From: Desulfovibrio sp.
Lineage (GTDB): Bacteria > Desulfobacterota > Desulfovibrionia > Desulfovibrionales > Desulfovibrionaceae
Direction of reading: 5' to 3'
NCBI GenBank assembly: GCA_017396005.1
Contig: JAFQNG010000001.1
Span: forward strand, 1-33,232
Length of the DNA: 33,232 nt
The notes beneath the pieces are model-generated. The model ran no database searches. It was not told where the DNA came from and was given only the letters and a program-made list of their open reading frames with translations. This document shows, in pieces, positions 7,202-16,628 of the stretch (positions are counted from its first letter, which is position 1; the number at the start of each line of letters is the position of its first letter). The translations under genes and the position numbers were made by a program.

Positions 7202-8431
7202 ATGAACCTTGGAGACAGGGAAGACAAGAGCACACAAACTGTGAGCTCTGAAGCCGGGACAGCACGCCTGACAGCCATCCGTAAAGAAATTGATGCTGTA
7301 GATCAGGAACTTTTGCGTCTTTTCAACCATCGAGCTGAGTTGAGCCGCGAAGTAGGCCGCATCAAGGCCAATGTACCCGGTATCATTTTCAAGCCTCTAC
7401 GAGAACGTGAAGTGCTGGACAATCTGGCTGCCCACAATCCCGGACCACTGCCAGAAGAACATCTGCGAGCCATCTGGCGAGAAATACTCTCTTCCTCCCG
7501 CGCCATGCAGCGTCCGCAAAGTGTAGCCTATCTCGGGCCTGAAGGTACGTTTTCCTACTTCACCGGCCTGGAATACCTGGGGCATGCAGCCACCTTTCAC
7601 GCATGTCGAGACATAGCCCAGATATTCGAGGAGGTGACGCTGGGACAGTGTGAGCTGGGTGTAGTACCGCTGGAAAACTCCCTGCAGGGCACTGTAGGAG
7701 TGAGCTTTGACCTTTTTCTCAAGCATGATGTCTTTATACAGGCAGAGCTTTTCTCACGCATCTCGCATTGCCTTTTGAGCAATGCGCCTAACATGGCCAC
7801 CATACGCAGGGTCTATTCGCACCCTCAACCTCTGGCCCAGTGCGGCGTCTGGCTGCGCGCCCATCTGCCCAATGCAGTCCCCATTCCCGTGGAATCAACG
7901 GCCGCAGCTGCTCGACAAGCCATGGAGCAGCCCGACGCGGCGGCCATTGGTCATCACAAACTAGCCGATCTGATGAGTATGAGTATCCTGGCCCGACATA
8001 TTGAGGACGAGCCAGGTAACTGGACGCGCTTCGTCATCATCGGCCCGCACACGACAGGCACAGCACAAAACGGAGCACTGCCCCGCCCCACGCCCGGCAA
8101 GTACAACGGCGCTGACAAGACCTCCATGCTCTTCACCCTGCCGGACAAATCCGGTGCACTGGCGCTGGTACTGGACCTGCTGGCCCGTCACAACATTAAC
8201 ATGCGTAAGCTGGAATCACGCCCCATGCGCGGTCAGTGCTGGAAATACGTCTTCTTTGCCGATGTGGAGAGTAATCTGGAAGATGCGGCACACGCTCCCC
8301 TGCTGGACGAACTGCGCCACGCCTGTACCAGCTTCCGTATACTGGGCAGCTACCCTACAGGCCCACAACTTGACCGCATGAATATTGATGACCCCGAAGA
8401 AGGTATTGAAAACCATGAGCGCCACTGCTGA
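7202..8431 (+). CDS. pheA: Bifunctional chorismate mutase / prephenate dehydratase
   Basis: This 409-residue enzyme converts chorismate to prephenate and then to phenylpyruvate. Three domains are visible. An AroQ-type chorismate mutase spans roughly residues 20-100 (LTAIRKEIDAVDQELLRLF, then a conserved Arg/Lys helix). The prephenate dehydratase spans roughly 105-285 (AYLGPEGTFSY, VVPLENSLQGTVG, ESTAAAARQA, and NWTRFVIIG with its TRF motif). A C-terminal ACT domain carries GALALV and LESRPM, the Phe-binding signatures, so feedback inhibition by phenylalanine is expected. I placed the start at 7202, 2 nt after the preceding stop and just after a perfect AGGAGGT. The longer open frame would run into DHQ synthase. 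The 3' end overlaps aroA by 17 nt. Confidence 0.95.
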   Translation: MNLGDREDKSTQTVSSEAGTARLTAIRKEIDAVDQELLRLFNHRAELSREVGRIKANVPGIIFKPLREREVLDNLAAHNPGPLPEEHLRAIWREILSSSRAMQRPQSVAYLGPEGTFSYFTGLEYLGHAATFHACRDIAQIFEEVTLGQCELGVVPLENSLQGTVGVSFDLFLKHDVFIQAELFSRISHCLLSNAPNMATIRRVYSHPQPLAQCGVWLRAHLPNAVPIPVESTAAAARQAMEQPDAAAIGHHKLADLMSMSILARHIEDEPGNWTRFVIIGPHTTGTAQNGALPRPTPGKYNGADKTSMLFTLPDKSGALALVLDLLARHNINMRKLESRPMRGQCWKYVFFADVESNLEDAAHAPLLDELRHACTSFRILGSYPTGPQLDRMNIDDPEEGIENHERHC

Positions 8432-9830
8432 ACAGGTCCTGACGGTCACGGCCCCGGCCTCCAAATCCCTTTCACACCGTTACTGCATCGGTGCAGCCCT
8501 AGCCAGGGGCCAGTCCACCCTGCGCCATATACTGAACAGTGCCGACCTTGCTTGCACACGAACTATCCTTGAGGCTGTGGGCGTGCGATTCACTCCCCTG
8601 CCTGAAGAAGACTCCTGGCAGGTAGAAGGGATTGGTCAGGCACCGCAGGGTGGACAGGGCAAAGCCCTTGTCTGCAATGTAGGCGAATCCGGCACAACCT
8701 GTCGCCTGCTCACTGCCGTACTGGCTGCAGGACAGGGCCTCTTTCATATATATGGTGAAGGACGCATGCATGAACGCCCTTTGGATGACCTCTGCAGGGC
8801 CCTTACCGGTCTGGGGGCAGGCATTGTCTATGAAAAAAAGCTCCACTGTCCTCCCCTGCTTTTACAGGCAGGAGGCCTCAATCCCCATATGGTTGACGGA
8901 GTATCCTGTATAGGTATGGATTATTCCAGCCAGTTTTTTTCCGGCCTGCTGCTGGCCGCACCGCTGGCTTCTGCCCCGCTTACTATTGAACTTGGGGGCA
9001 CCAAGGCCGTCTCTTGGCCATATGTCGGCCTGACACTGCAGTGTCTGGAAGATTTCGGCATCAGCTTCTCTGTGGAAAGCCGCCACAAAATCCGTGATAC
9101 GAACAGTCCCTGGCAGGTCCTGAGCCCAACAGAATGGCGCAGTCTGGACGATGCACAGCCCGGCTGCCTGCGAGTGCGCATCACCCCCGGTCCCTATCGG
9201 TCAGGTAATTTCTGTGTGGAAGGGGACTGGTCCGGTGCTTCCTATTTTCTGTCTGCCGGAGCTCTGGGGCAACGACCAGTGAAAGTTTGTGGTCTGCGCG
9301 CTGACACCCTGCAGGGCGACAGAGTCATGCTGGACATACTGGAGCGTATGGGTGCACATTTTGAGCTGGAAAACGACACTGTTACGGTCTTCCCTTCCAC
9401 GCTGCATGGTGTTAGCCTAGATATGGGGGCCTGCCCTGACCTCGTGCCCACAGTTGCAGTACTAGCCTCCTTTGCTACCGGTTCCACCCGTATCAGCAAT
9501 GTGGCACACCTGCGTATCAAGGAATCCGACCGCATCAATGCGCCAGCCTGTGAACTGGCTAAGCTGGGGGTCATGATTGATCAGCTTTCTGACGGCATGC
9601 TGATCAACGGTACCGGTGGTCTGGTAGGGCATGAACACAGTAGATTGCATACGCCACGCCTACCAGCGGGAGTCATGCTCTCAACCCATAATGATCACCG
9701 TATGGCCATGTCCCTGGCCCTGCTCGAGTTGCGTGATCCGAGCCTGCATGTGCGCGACCGTCTGGATGACCCTTCTGTGGTGCGCAAATCCTTCCCGCAG
9801 TTCTGGGATGTCTGGAGCCATCTGCTATGA
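8415..9830 (+). CDS. aroA: 3-phosphoshikimate 1-carboxyvinyltransferase (EPSP synthase)
   Basis: This 471-residue enzyme joins phosphoenolpyruvate to shikimate-3-phosphate. Visible motifs are the N-terminal PASKSLSHRYCIGAALA (Lys17, Arg22), GESGTTCRLLTAVLAAG (the PEP-binding loop; many relatives read GNAGT or GNSGT), DYSSQFFSGLLLAAPLA, GDWSGASYFLSAGAL, and the late NDHRMAMSLALLELR. It is about 40 residues longer than typical AroA, the extra length falling in the middle of the protein. I chose the ATG at 8415 because the product then begins a few residues before the conserved strand. An in-frame ATG at 8385 would add 10 residues and lengthen the overlap with pheA. It overlaps tyrA by 4 nt. Confidence 0.95.
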   Translation: MSATAEQVLTVTAPASKSLSHRYCIGAALARGQSTLRHILNSADLACTRTILEAVGVRFTPLPEEDSWQVEGIGQAPQGGQGKALVCNVGESGTTCRLLTAVLAAGQGLFHIYGEGRMHERPLDDLCRALTGLGAGIVYEKKLHCPPLLLQAGGLNPHMVDGVSCIGMDYSSQFFSGLLLAAPLASAPLTIELGGTKAVSWPYVGLTLQCLEDFGISFSVESRHKIRDTNSPWQVLSPTEWRSLDDAQPGCLRVRITPGPYRSGNFCVEGDWSGASYFLSAGALGQRPVKVCGLRADTLQGDRVMLDILERMGAHFELENDTVTVFPSTLHGVSLDMGACPDLVPTVAVLASFATGSTRISNVAHLRIKESDRINAPACELAKLGVMIDQLSDGMLINGTGGLVGHEHSRLHTPRLPAGVMLSTHNDHRMAMSLALLELRDPSLHVRDRLDDPSVVRKSFPQFWDVWSHLL

Positions 9831-10603
9831 GTGCTGATTTCTGTGGTATTCTACCCGTCAAGACACTCATCATAGGCGCACAGGGACGCATGGGCTCCAT
9901 GCTACTCAAACGCGGCCGCAGGATCGGTCTTGAAATGGAGGGCCTGGATCAACCCCTGACGACAATGCGTATCAGTCAGGTATGTTCCGCAACAGACCTC
10001 GCGCTTTTCTGTGTACCTGCTGCCGTCTTGCCTGATGTACTGGCCAAAGTCTGCCCCTATCTGCCGAGCACAGCTGTGCTGGCCGACATCACTTCGGTCA
10101 AGGAAGGACCTCTGCGCCAGATGGCCCGTGCGTGGTCGGGGCCGGTTGTGGGTACACACCCCTTATTTGGTCCGAACCCCGAACATGGGGCTGATCTGCC
10201 TGTAGCCATCATACCTGGAGCACATGCAGAGGCAGGTCATCTGGCACTGGTTGAAAATTTTTTCATCAGGCTTGGCTGCCGCATCTTCACCTGTACAGCC
10301 GCACAGCATGATCAGGCCATGGCCCGTATACAGAGCATGAACTTCATCACTAACCTAGCTTATTTCGCCATGCTTGCTCAGCAAAAAGAACTACTGCCCT
10401 TCCTGACGCCCTCCTTCCGCCGCCGCCAGCAGGCGGCACAAAAGATGCTGACCGAAGACGCCCAGCTGTTCAGTGGACTTTTTGACGCTAACCCCTACTG
10501 CCATGAGGCTGTACATCAATACCGCCAGATGCTTAATCTAGCCGCTGCTGGAGATATAGACCTGCTCTGCCACCGTGCGCAATGGTGGTGGGAGCGGGAC
10601 TAA
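9827..10603 (+). CDS. tyrA: Prephenate dehydrogenase (TyrA family)
   Basis: This 258-residue protein is a single-domain TyrA, which oxidatively decarboxylates prephenate to 4-hydroxyphenylpyruvate on the way to tyrosine. It has an N-terminal dinucleotide-binding loop (LIIGAQGRMGSMLL), LADITSVKEGPL, and VVGTHPLFGPN with the catalytic-type His. The later helix contains HDQAMARIQSMNF. It lacks any added chorismate mutase or ACT domain. GAQGRMG differs slightly from the usual GxGxxG but is common in this family. The ATG overlaps the aroA stop by 4 nt, so translation is coupled. Its presence in the same transcript as pheA fits a leader peptide that reads both Phe and Tyr codons. Confidence 0.9.
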   Translation: MSADFCGILPVKTLIIGAQGRMGSMLLKRGRRIGLEMEGLDQPLTTMRISQVCSATDLALFCVPAAVLPDVLAKVCPYLPSTAVLADITSVKEGPLRQMARAWSGPVVGTHPLFGPNPEHGADLPVAIIPGAHAEAGHLALVENFFIRLGCRIFTCTAAQHDQAMARIQSMNFITNLAYFAMLAQQKELLPFLTPSFRRRQQAAQKMLTEDAQLFSGLFDANPYCHEAVHQYRQMLNLAAAGDIDLLCHRAQWWWERD

Positions 10604-10682
10604 CCAGCTTCCAAAACAGGTATTTTTAGGATATAAACACGCGGGTATTCTCTCACCCTGGACTAAAGAGGTCTGAAGAATC

Positions 10683-11177
10683 ATGGAAAAGTACTTTGCC
10701 GCAGCACCGACTGATGCGCCCATGGATCGTGTTTATATTGCATGTATTACCTTAAGTGCTTTCAAGGGCCGCCGCCATGTGGAAGCACATCTTTTCCGGT
10801 ATGGAGCCGATGCAGCAGAGCTGGCCGCTCTTCTTGATAAAGATCTTGTTGGTCCTCCAGACCCCGATGTACCACAGGAAATCCTGCAGGGGGCTACTCG
10901 CGAGGCCGCCTTACGCAGCATTCTTGAAGCCTTCACCCTGGAAGAATGCAAGGCTCTTGTGGCCTACCTTGAACAGCGCTATGCCGATCATATCGAAAAG
11001 GTCACTGTCTGCCCCTTGGAAATGCCCGTCCCCCTAGGTGTAGCCCCGTTGAGCAATATCCCTGAAGGCAAGAGTACAGGATTCATACGTTTCGACAAGG
11101 CTCCGGATTACTCTCTGCCCTTTACCGTATGGGCCTTTTATGATCTAGATATCCACGAGCCGCTTATGACTGAATAG
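10683..11177 (+). CDS. Conserved-looking protein of unknown function
   Basis: I do not recognise this 164-residue protein. It is soluble and mixed-charge, with no signal peptide or membrane segment. The middle (roughly 45-100) looks helical and rich in Ala, Glu and Leu, and the C-terminal half contains CPLEMPVPLGVAPLSNIPEG and ends in an acidic stretch. It lies 79 nt after tyrA. That gap is AT-rich and could hold a promoter, but no clear -35/-10 pair stands out, so it may be the last gene of the aromatic operon. An AGAGG lies about 10 nt before the ATG. Its last 40 nt overlap the 3' end of aat on the other strand. Codon use looks like that of its neighbours, so I take it as real. Confidence 0.7.
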   Translation: MEKYFAAAPTDAPMDRVYIACITLSAFKGRRHVEAHLFRYGADAAELAALLDKDLVGPPDPDVPQEILQGATREAALRSILEAFTLEECKALVAYLEQRYADHIEKVTVCPLEMPVPLGVAPLSNIPEGKSTGFIRFDKAPDYSLPFTVWAFYDLDIHEPLMTE

Positions 11178-11887
11178 TCATAGTGCTCTTCCCAAGGCTG
11201 CCAGCGGCTTTCACTGCCTGCCCTTCCGGCCCTGCCTTCTGGGGGCAGGGCCTTCTGCAGCTGAAGTAAGAACTCCCTGCGTGACACGAGGCATCCACCC
11301 ATACGCATAATGTGCAGACTCTGCTGCTGGCAATCCAGCAGGGTTGCCCCACGCAGGCATAAAAGACTCACCAGCCCAGCCAGTGCAGCACGCGACGCCT
11401 CGGATGTCCGGCAGAACATGGATTCTCCAAAAAAAGCTTTTCCCAAGGCAACGCCGTAAAGGCCACCAGCCAGCTGCCCATCACGCCACGCTTCCACGGA
11501 ATGTGCATAGCCCAGTTCATGCAACAACTCATAAGCAGTTATCATGTCTGGCGTAATCCAAGTGCCGCCGCCAGACTCGCGCGGCTGGGCACAGCAACGA
11601 ATGACCTGCCCGAAAGCCGCATTCAACGTCAGCTCAAAAGGCCTGCGCCGCAAAACGCGGGCACTGCGCCTTGGCAGACGAAACTCAGTCGGCAGCAAAA
11701 TGCACCGCGGATCCGGTGACCACCAGAGAATGGGCGAACCAGCATCATACCAGGGGAAGATACCCATACTGTAGGCCGCCAGCAGGCGGGCCGGATGCAG
11801 ATCACCACCAGTACAGAGCAGACCGTCTTCTCTCCCCTCTTCTGGCCGGGGAAAGAGCGCGACATACTGCGCTATAAGAGCATTCAT
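11138..11887 (-). CDS. aat: Leucyl/phenylalanyl-tRNA-protein transferase
   Basis: This 249-residue enzyme adds Leu or Phe from aminoacyl-tRNA to proteins with N-terminal Lys or Arg, marking them for ClpS/ClpA. Family blocks are AYSMGIFPWYD, ILWWSPDPRCIL, ESGGGTWITPDM, YELLHELGYAHSVEAW, LAGGLYGVALGKAFFGESMF, and LLDCQQQSLHIMRMGG. The C-terminus runs a little past the usual end, into the region overlapping the convergent unknown gene. TAGGAG lies 6 nt before the ATG. The start is 14 nt downstream of the clpA stop, so it is the last gene of the clpS-clpA-aat run. All three genes of the N-degron branch are adjacent. Confidence 0.95.
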   Translation of the reverse strand: MNALIAQYVALFPRPEEGREDGLLCTGGDLHPARLLAAYSMGIFPWYDAGSPILWWSPDPRCILLPTEFRLPRRSARVLRRRPFELTLNAAFGQVIRCCAQPRESGGGTWITPDMITAYELLHELGYAHSVEAWRDGQLAGGLYGVALGKAFFGESMFCRTSEASRAALAGLVSLLCLRGATLLDCQQQSLHIMRMGGCLVSRREFLLQLQKALPPEGRAGRAGSESRWQPWEEHYDYSVISGSWISRS

Positions 11888-11901
11888 GTCGCTCCTACTG
11901 C

Positions 11902-14187
11902 TTAGCCATGTGCCTTGCTTGCGATACGAGCTCTGGGGCGCAAAACCAGTTTGTCGCCATCGAGGCCCAGACGGGCTGTCCCACCCTTCTGTAACGCTCC
12001 GAAGAGCAGCTCATGAGCCAGGGCGTCTTCCACCTCTGTACGCAAAAGGCGGCGCATGGGTCGTGCCCCCATGGCAGGGTCATAGCCTCTGCAGGCCAGC
12101 CATTGCCGGGCTTTGGGCTCCACAGCAAGCCGCACCTGTCGTGTTTCCAGTGACTGACTGATTTCGGCCAGAAATTTATCTACGATACGTTCCATCATCT
12201 CCTGCGTCAGGGCACTGAACGGGATTAGGCCATCCAGTCGATTACGAAATTCGGGGCTGAACGTCGTTTCCACAGCCTTGAAGGCCTTACGGGCAATATC
12301 TTCAGGGGCTGTCTGACCAAAACCAATGGATGTCTTGGACATCTCAAACGCCCCGGCATTGGACGTCATGATCAATATTGTATGTGAAAAATCCGTCTTA
12401 CGACCGGTGTTATCGGTCAGAGTACCATAGTCCATGACTTGCAGCAGAATATTGAAAACATCCGGGTGGGCTTTTTCCATCTCATCCAGTAAAACCACTG
12501 AGTGCGGAGCCTTGCGCACAGCCTCGGTCAGCAGACCGCCCTGATCAAAGCCCACATAGCCGGGGGGTGAGCCTATGAGCCGCGCCACAGAATGCTTTTC
12601 CATGTACTCACTCATATCATAGCGCAAAAACTCCACTCCCATAAGCCGGGCCAGACTGCGGGCCACCTCTGTCTTGCCTACGCCTGTAGGTCCGTAGAAC
12701 AGAAAGGCACCGGTCGGGCGCTGCTCCTGCCCAAGACCGGCACGGGAACGCAGGATGGCACGTACGGTTGCCTCTATGGCTGCATCCTGTCCAAAGACCT
12801 GTGCCTTGAGGTCTCGCTCCAGATGGGCGAGACGGGTGCGCTCACGACTTGATACCGTACGGACAGGTACTCCCGCCATACGGGCCACGATACGCTCTAC
12901 ATCGGCCAAACTCACAGACGGTCGCCTGCCCTCATCTCCGCCCCTGGCCAGACGCACAGCAGCTCCTGTCTCATCCAGAACATCAATAGCCTTGTCTGGC
13001 AGCAGACGATCACGCACATGCCGGGCAGAAAGCTCTACTATGGCCTGTAAAACGGCTTTGCCATACCGCACACGATGGTACTGAGCATAACGGCCCTGCA
13101 GCCCCTGCAGGATGGCAAGACAGTCTCCCATGCTCGGCTCACGTACATCGATACGCTGGAAACGCCGGGCCAGAGCGCGATCCTTCTCCAGATGATTCCG
13201 AAACTCCTCATGTGTCGTGGAGCCGATGCAGCGGATGTCACCATTTGCCAAGGCTGGCTTGAGCAGATTGGAGGCGTCCATACTGCCGCCGGAGGTAGCC
13301 CCTGCGCCGACAATGGTGTGTATCTCATCTATGAAGAGGATAGCATCTGGCTCCTGACGTAGGGCATCCACTATGGCTTTGAGCCGCGCCTCAAAATCGC
13401 CTCTGTAGCGCGTACCGGCAAGCACTATGCCCATATCGAGGGCTAGAAGACGTGTGGCACCAAAAGCATTGGGCACCCTCCCTTCTGCCATACGCAGGGC
13501 CAGCCCCTCAGCCAGGGCTGTTTTACCGACCCCGGCCTCTCCCACGAACAGAGGATTATTCTTGCGGCGGCGGCAGAGTACCTCAATGGCTCGATCCAAC
13601 TCCTGCTCACGTCCGATGAGTGGGTCAATCTTCCCCTCGCGTGCACGGGCAGTCAGGTCTGTCGTATACAAGGCAAGGGGGTCTTTTTTGCCATTTCCCT
13701 CTTCCTGTTCTTTTTTCGATGCGGCTTTTTCCTGCTCCACACCGCGCGAACCGCTGCCACCCTCCATGCCATGCGAGATAAATGTCAAAATATCCAGACG
13801 TTCCACGCCTTGCTTCAGTAAATAATAGCTGGCGTAGCTTTCCTCTTCATCCAGGATGGCCACTAGCAGATCACCCACTTCCACAACATCGCGCTGGGCT
13901 GAATGTGTGTGAACAACCGCTCGCTGCAGCACACGCATGACACCATCTGTCTGGCTGACTTCATAGGTGTCAGTGCCTTCAACTCTATCCAGCTCCTTAT
14001 CAAAAAAATTCTCCAGCTGGTCGTGCAGCACCTCAATGCTGGCTCCGCTGCCCTCCAGCACCAGCCGACCGTCAGCACTGTTGCTGAGCGCAAAAAGCAG
14101 ATGCTCCACTGTCAACAGATCATGTCTGCGCTGCTGCACTTCCATCAGTGCGTCACGCACAATTTTATGAACTTCTTCACTCAGCAT
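11902..14187 (-). CDS. clpA: ClpA, ATP-dependent unfoldase subunit of ClpAP
   Basis: This 761-residue AAA+ protein unfolds substrates and feeds them to ClpP. An N-terminal double Clp_N domain (about 1-145) binds ClpS. Then comes a low-complexity Glu/Lys linker (about 155-170). The first ATPase module has Walker A GEAGVGKT at 216-223 and [13 protein letters not shown]. The second has [15 protein letters not shown] and [15 protein letters not shown]. The TSIGFG loop is the ClpP-docking tripeptide (IGF here, IGL in E. coli). There is no ClpB-type middle coiled coil, which supports ClpA over ClpB or ClpC. It starts 13 nt after clpS and is followed by aat. ClpP is not in the window. Confidence 0.96.
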   Translation of the reverse strand: MLSEEVHKIVRDALMEVQQRRHDLLTVEHLLFALSNSADGRLVLEGSGASIEVLHDQLENFFDKELDRVEGTDTYEVSQTDGVMRVLQRAVVHTHSAQRDVVEVGDLLVAILDEEESYASYYLLKQGVERLDILTFISHGMEGGSGSRGVEQEKAASKKEQEEGNGKKDPLALYTTDLTARAREGKIDPLIGREQELDRAIEVLCRRRKNNPLFVGEAGVGKTALAEGLALRMAEGRVPNAFGATRLLALDMGIVLAGTRYRGDFEARLKAIVDALRQEPDAILFIDEIHTIVGAGATSGGSMDASNLLKPALANGDIRCIGSTTHEEFRNHLEKDRALARRFQRIDVREPSMGDCLAILQGLQGRYAQYHRVRYGKAVLQAIVELSARHVRDRLLPDKAIDVLDETGAAVRLARGGDEGRRPSVSLADVERIVARMAGVPVRTVSSRERTRLAHLERDLKAQVFGQDAAIEATVRAILRSRAGLGQEQRPTGAFLFYGPTGVGKTEVARSLARLMGVEFLRYDMSEYMEKHSVARLIGSPPGYVGFDQGGLLTEAVRKAPHSVVLLDEMEKAHPDVFNILLQVMDYGTLTDNTGRKTDFSHTILIMTSNAGAFEMSKTSIGFGQTAPEDIARKAFKAVETTFSPEFRNRLDGLIPFSALTQEMMERIVDKFLAEISQSLETRQVRLAVEPKARQWLACRGYDPAMGARPMRRLLRTEVEDALAHELLFGALQKGGTARLGLDGDKLVLRPRARIASKAHG

Positions 14188-14200
14188 AGTCTCGTCCCGA

Positions 14201-14527
14201 TCAATCTTTTTCCATGGTACATTTTAGCGGGAAACCCGCCACGCGCGCGGCAGACTGCACACGGGCCACCCGGGCTTCAGCCACCTCACGGGTGTATATG
14301 CCGCAAAGCCCTATGCCCTGCCTGTGCACTGCCAGCATGATGGCAGTAGCTTCTTCTTGGTTTTTATGAAAGACGGTACGCAGCACCTTTACCACAAAGT
14401 CCATACTGGTATAATCGTCATTATGCAGAAGAACGCGATAGCGGTCCGGCTCTTTCAGTTTTCTGGACACAAGAACGTGACTGTCACCTTCAATCCCGTT
14501 GTACGGCTCATCATGGTCAAACGGCAT
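14201..14527 (-). CDS. clpS: ClpS, N-degron adaptor of ClpA
   Basis: This 108-residue adaptor recognises bulky hydrophobic N-terminal residues and delivers those proteins to ClpA. The core is unmistakable: YRVLLHNDDYTSMDFVV, VFHKNQEEATAIMLAVHRQG, and GIYTREVAEARVARV. The Asn-Asp pair of HNDDYT and the His of AVHRQG correspond to the residues that hold the N-degron amino group. The N-terminal tail of about 25 residues is flexible and acidic, as in relatives. It overlaps the upstream CYTH gene by 11 nt and precedes clpA by 13 nt, so the three are probably co-transcribed. Confidence 0.96.
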   Translation of the reverse strand: MPFDHDEPYNGIEGDSHVLVSRKLKEPDRYRVLLHNDDYTSMDFVVKVLRTVFHKNQEEATAIMLAVHRQGIGLCGIYTREVAEARVARVQSAARVAGFPLKCTMEKD

Positions 14528-15179
14528 GGGCTCCCTCCTCTGCTTCCGGCATCAACTGGTCTGTCCCGTCAGGGGCAAGCCCCAGGCTCTCCCGCCAGTC
14601 CCGTTGTTTGTCCTGTGAAAAAACAAAACTCAAACAGGGGGGCAAGCCCTGACTCATCCGCCATTCCTGATGCAGTTGATGATAACTTTTGGTGCTGATG
14701 GTGTATCTGTCAAGGTCAAGGACAAGGGCAGCCTGTTCCAAAGCCTGTGCCGGGCCTTCCATCTCAAGTACATGGGCAAAAGGCAGTATATCCAGAGCGA
14801 CTTCCACTTTGCCTATCAGCCAGGGTTCACGTACTTTTTCATAACGAGCCCGCACACGGTAGCCCAGACCCTGCAATACGGCCGTCATAGCTACAGCATC
14901 CTGTATGTTCAGCTCGAGCTCTTCCCGTACCTTACAGTTATGTACGCCATCGTCAGCGACAGGCAGTTTAAGGGTCAGCACATGGCGTACTTTGTCGGGC
15001 CATTCCTGGCGGCGCAGACGCAATAGCCGTCTGGAGGCAAAAAGGGTATTATCTGGCGTATCGAAGACCCAGTTACCCTCGAAGTGCGCGCCTAAGGGTC
15101 GAGCCCCCAGCAGACGCAGCCTGTGACGCAGGCATGCCTGATCCACGCCCAGATATTTACGTTCTACTTCCAGCGCCAT
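14517..15179 (-). CDS. CYTH-domain protein (CyaB / triphosphate-tunnel enzyme)
   Basis: This 220-residue protein begins MALEVERKYLG, with the ExExK signature (Glu4, Glu6, Lys8) of triphosphate tunnel enzymes. Other tunnel residues follow: LLRLRRQEW, HVLTLKLPV, REELELNI, RVRARYEKVREPW, EVALDILPFAHVLEMEG and DRYTISTKSYHQL. The family includes class IV adenylate cyclase, thiamine triphosphatase and inorganic triphosphatase; sequence alone does not decide between them. The FxHVLExEG block and the Tyr-containing C-terminus look like class IV cyclase CyaB. The last 35 or so residues are an unconserved tail. It lies 12 nt after radA and overlaps clpS by 11 nt. Confidence 0.85.
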   Translation of the reverse strand: MALEVERKYLGVDQACLRHRLRLLGARPLGAHFEGNWVFDTPDNTLFASRRLLRLRRQEWPDKVRHVLTLKLPVADDGVHNCKVREELELNIQDAVAMTAVLQGLGYRVRARYEKVREPWLIGKVEVALDILPFAHVLEMEGPAQALEQAALVLDLDRYTISTKSYHQLHQEWRMSQGLPPCLSFVFSQDKQRDWRESLGLAPDGTDQLMPEAEEGAHAV

Positions 15180-15191
15180 CCTGCTACCAGC

Positions 15192-16532
15192 CTATCTTCT
15201 AAAAAGACGCCGCTGCATGGCGGCAATGGCGTTTACCCCCCCAGCATCCATAGCGGGATGGATAATGGGATCAAAACCCAGCCGTCGTGCCTGTGACAGA
15301 CGCTGTTCCTGTGCGGCTACCGGCCTGATTTGTCCATTCAGGTCCACCTCACCCCAGAGCACACATTTTTCCGGCAGAGGCACATCATAATATGAGGACA
15401 GCACTGCCGCCACCAGCGCTAGATCCAGTCCCGGTTCATTGAGGCGCATGCCCCCTCCAACCTTGGCATAAATATCCACCTGACTGAAATTGAGTTTGAG
15501 GCGTTTTTCCAGCACAGCCAGTAACAGATTGAGACGGTTAGCGTCAAAACCCAGGGCAGTACGGCGTGGTATGCTGAGAAAGGTCCGGGTGACCAGAGCC
15601 TGAACTTCCACGGCCAATGGGCGCTGGCCGTCCACAGCCATGACCACTGCCGTGCCAGACAAGGAGGCATCGCGCGCATCAAGAAAAAAGGTGGAGGGAT
15701 CGTCCACTACCTCCATGCCACTTTGCCCCATGCGAAAGACGAGCAGTTCTTCATTGGGGCCAAAACGGTTTTTGAATACACGCAACAAACGGAACATCTG
15801 ACGCCGGTCACCTTCAAGAGAAATGACGGTATCGACCATATGCTCTAGCAGACGTGGCCCGGCCAGTACGCCGTCTTTCGTCACATGCCCCACCAGCATC
15901 AGCGTACTGCCTGTACGACGACAGACCTCCAGTAAAGCTGTTGCCACTGCCCGTACCTGACTGACATTGCCAGGTAGGCCTTCTGCTTCAAGACTGGTCA
16001 ACGTCTGCACCGAATCCACCACCACCAGTGCGGGGGGATTAGCCGTCTGTATGGCTTCAAGTACATCTTCTACTCGTGACGTAGCAAGGGCCAGCAGATC
16101 AGGGACCAGCATACCCAAGCGTTCACCGCGTGCCCTGATCTGCGGCAGGGACTCTTCACCACTGGCGTAGAGTACCTGTCGGCCGCCTCTTGCTACCAGT
16201 CCTGCTACCTGCAGTAAGAGTGTGGATTTACCGATGCCCGGCTCCCCGCCAATAAGGATGACTGCACCCGGAACAAGACCTCTGCCCAGAACGCGGTCCA
16301 GCGCGGCCAGACCACTGCCGTATGCCTTGTGTCCGGCATCGCGTACATCCCGCAGGGGCAGGGGGCTGCCTGTCGCCTTGTTCACCGTACTGCTACGTTC
16401 TGCCCTGCTGCTGCGAGGACGGGTCTGGGCTGCCAGGCTGTTCCACTCATGGCAGCTAGGGCATTGCCCACGCCACTGCAGCGTCTGCGCCCCACATACC
16501 GAACAGACAAAAACTTCTCTTGCCTTGACCAT
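15192..16532 (-). CDS. radA: RadA, DNA repair and recombination ATPase
   Basis: RadA drives branch migration of recombination intermediates as a hexameric helicase. From the ATG at 16532 the protein has 446 residues. It starts with a C4 zinc finger (Cys10, 13, 24, 27; VCSVCG and CPSCHEW). A RecA-like core follows (GGEPGIGKSTLLLQVA, VVVDSVQTL, and the RadA-specific KNRFG), and then a Lon-protease-like C-terminal domain (GGMRLNEPGLDLALVAAVLSS). A TTG at 16544 would add four residues; neither start has a strong ribosome site, and the ATG fits the family better. The 84-nt gap upstream holds no terminator. It heads the radA-CYTH-clpS-clpA-aat run. Confidence 0.95.
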   Translation of the reverse strand: MVKAREVFVCSVCGAQTLQWRGQCPSCHEWNSLAAQTRPRSSRAERSSTVNKATGSPLPLRDVRDAGHKAYGSGLAALDRVLGRGLVPGAVILIGGEPGIGKSTLLLQVAGLVARGGRQVLYASGEESLPQIRARGERLGMLVPDLLALATSRVEDVLEAIQTANPPALVVVDSVQTLTSLEAEGLPGNVSQVRAVATALLEVCRRTGSTLMLVGHVTKDGVLAGPRLLEHMVDTVISLEGDRRQMFRLLRVFKNRFGPNEELLVFRMGQSGMEVVDDPSTFFLDARDASLSGTAVVMAVDGQRPLAVEVQALVTRTFLSIPRRTALGFDANRLNLLLAVLEKRLKLNFSQVDIYAKVGGGMRLNEPGLDLALVAAVLSSYYDVPLPEKCVLWGEVDLNGQIRPVAAQEQRLSQARRLGFDPIIHPAMDAGGVNAIAAMQRRLFRR

Positions 16533-16628
16533 GCTTTTTATCAAGGAGTTACAGGAGGATGAACTCGATTCGCGTTCTCTAGATTTTCGATACCTCTTTG
16601 AGCTGTAAACAGCGATACCGGCCCTGTC

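Noticed and set aside
16551-16580. ACAGGAGGATG on the plus strand, a strong ribosome-site look-alike with ATG
   Set aside because: The frame ends after seven codons, the spacing is too short, and it lies in the radA upstream region of the other strand.
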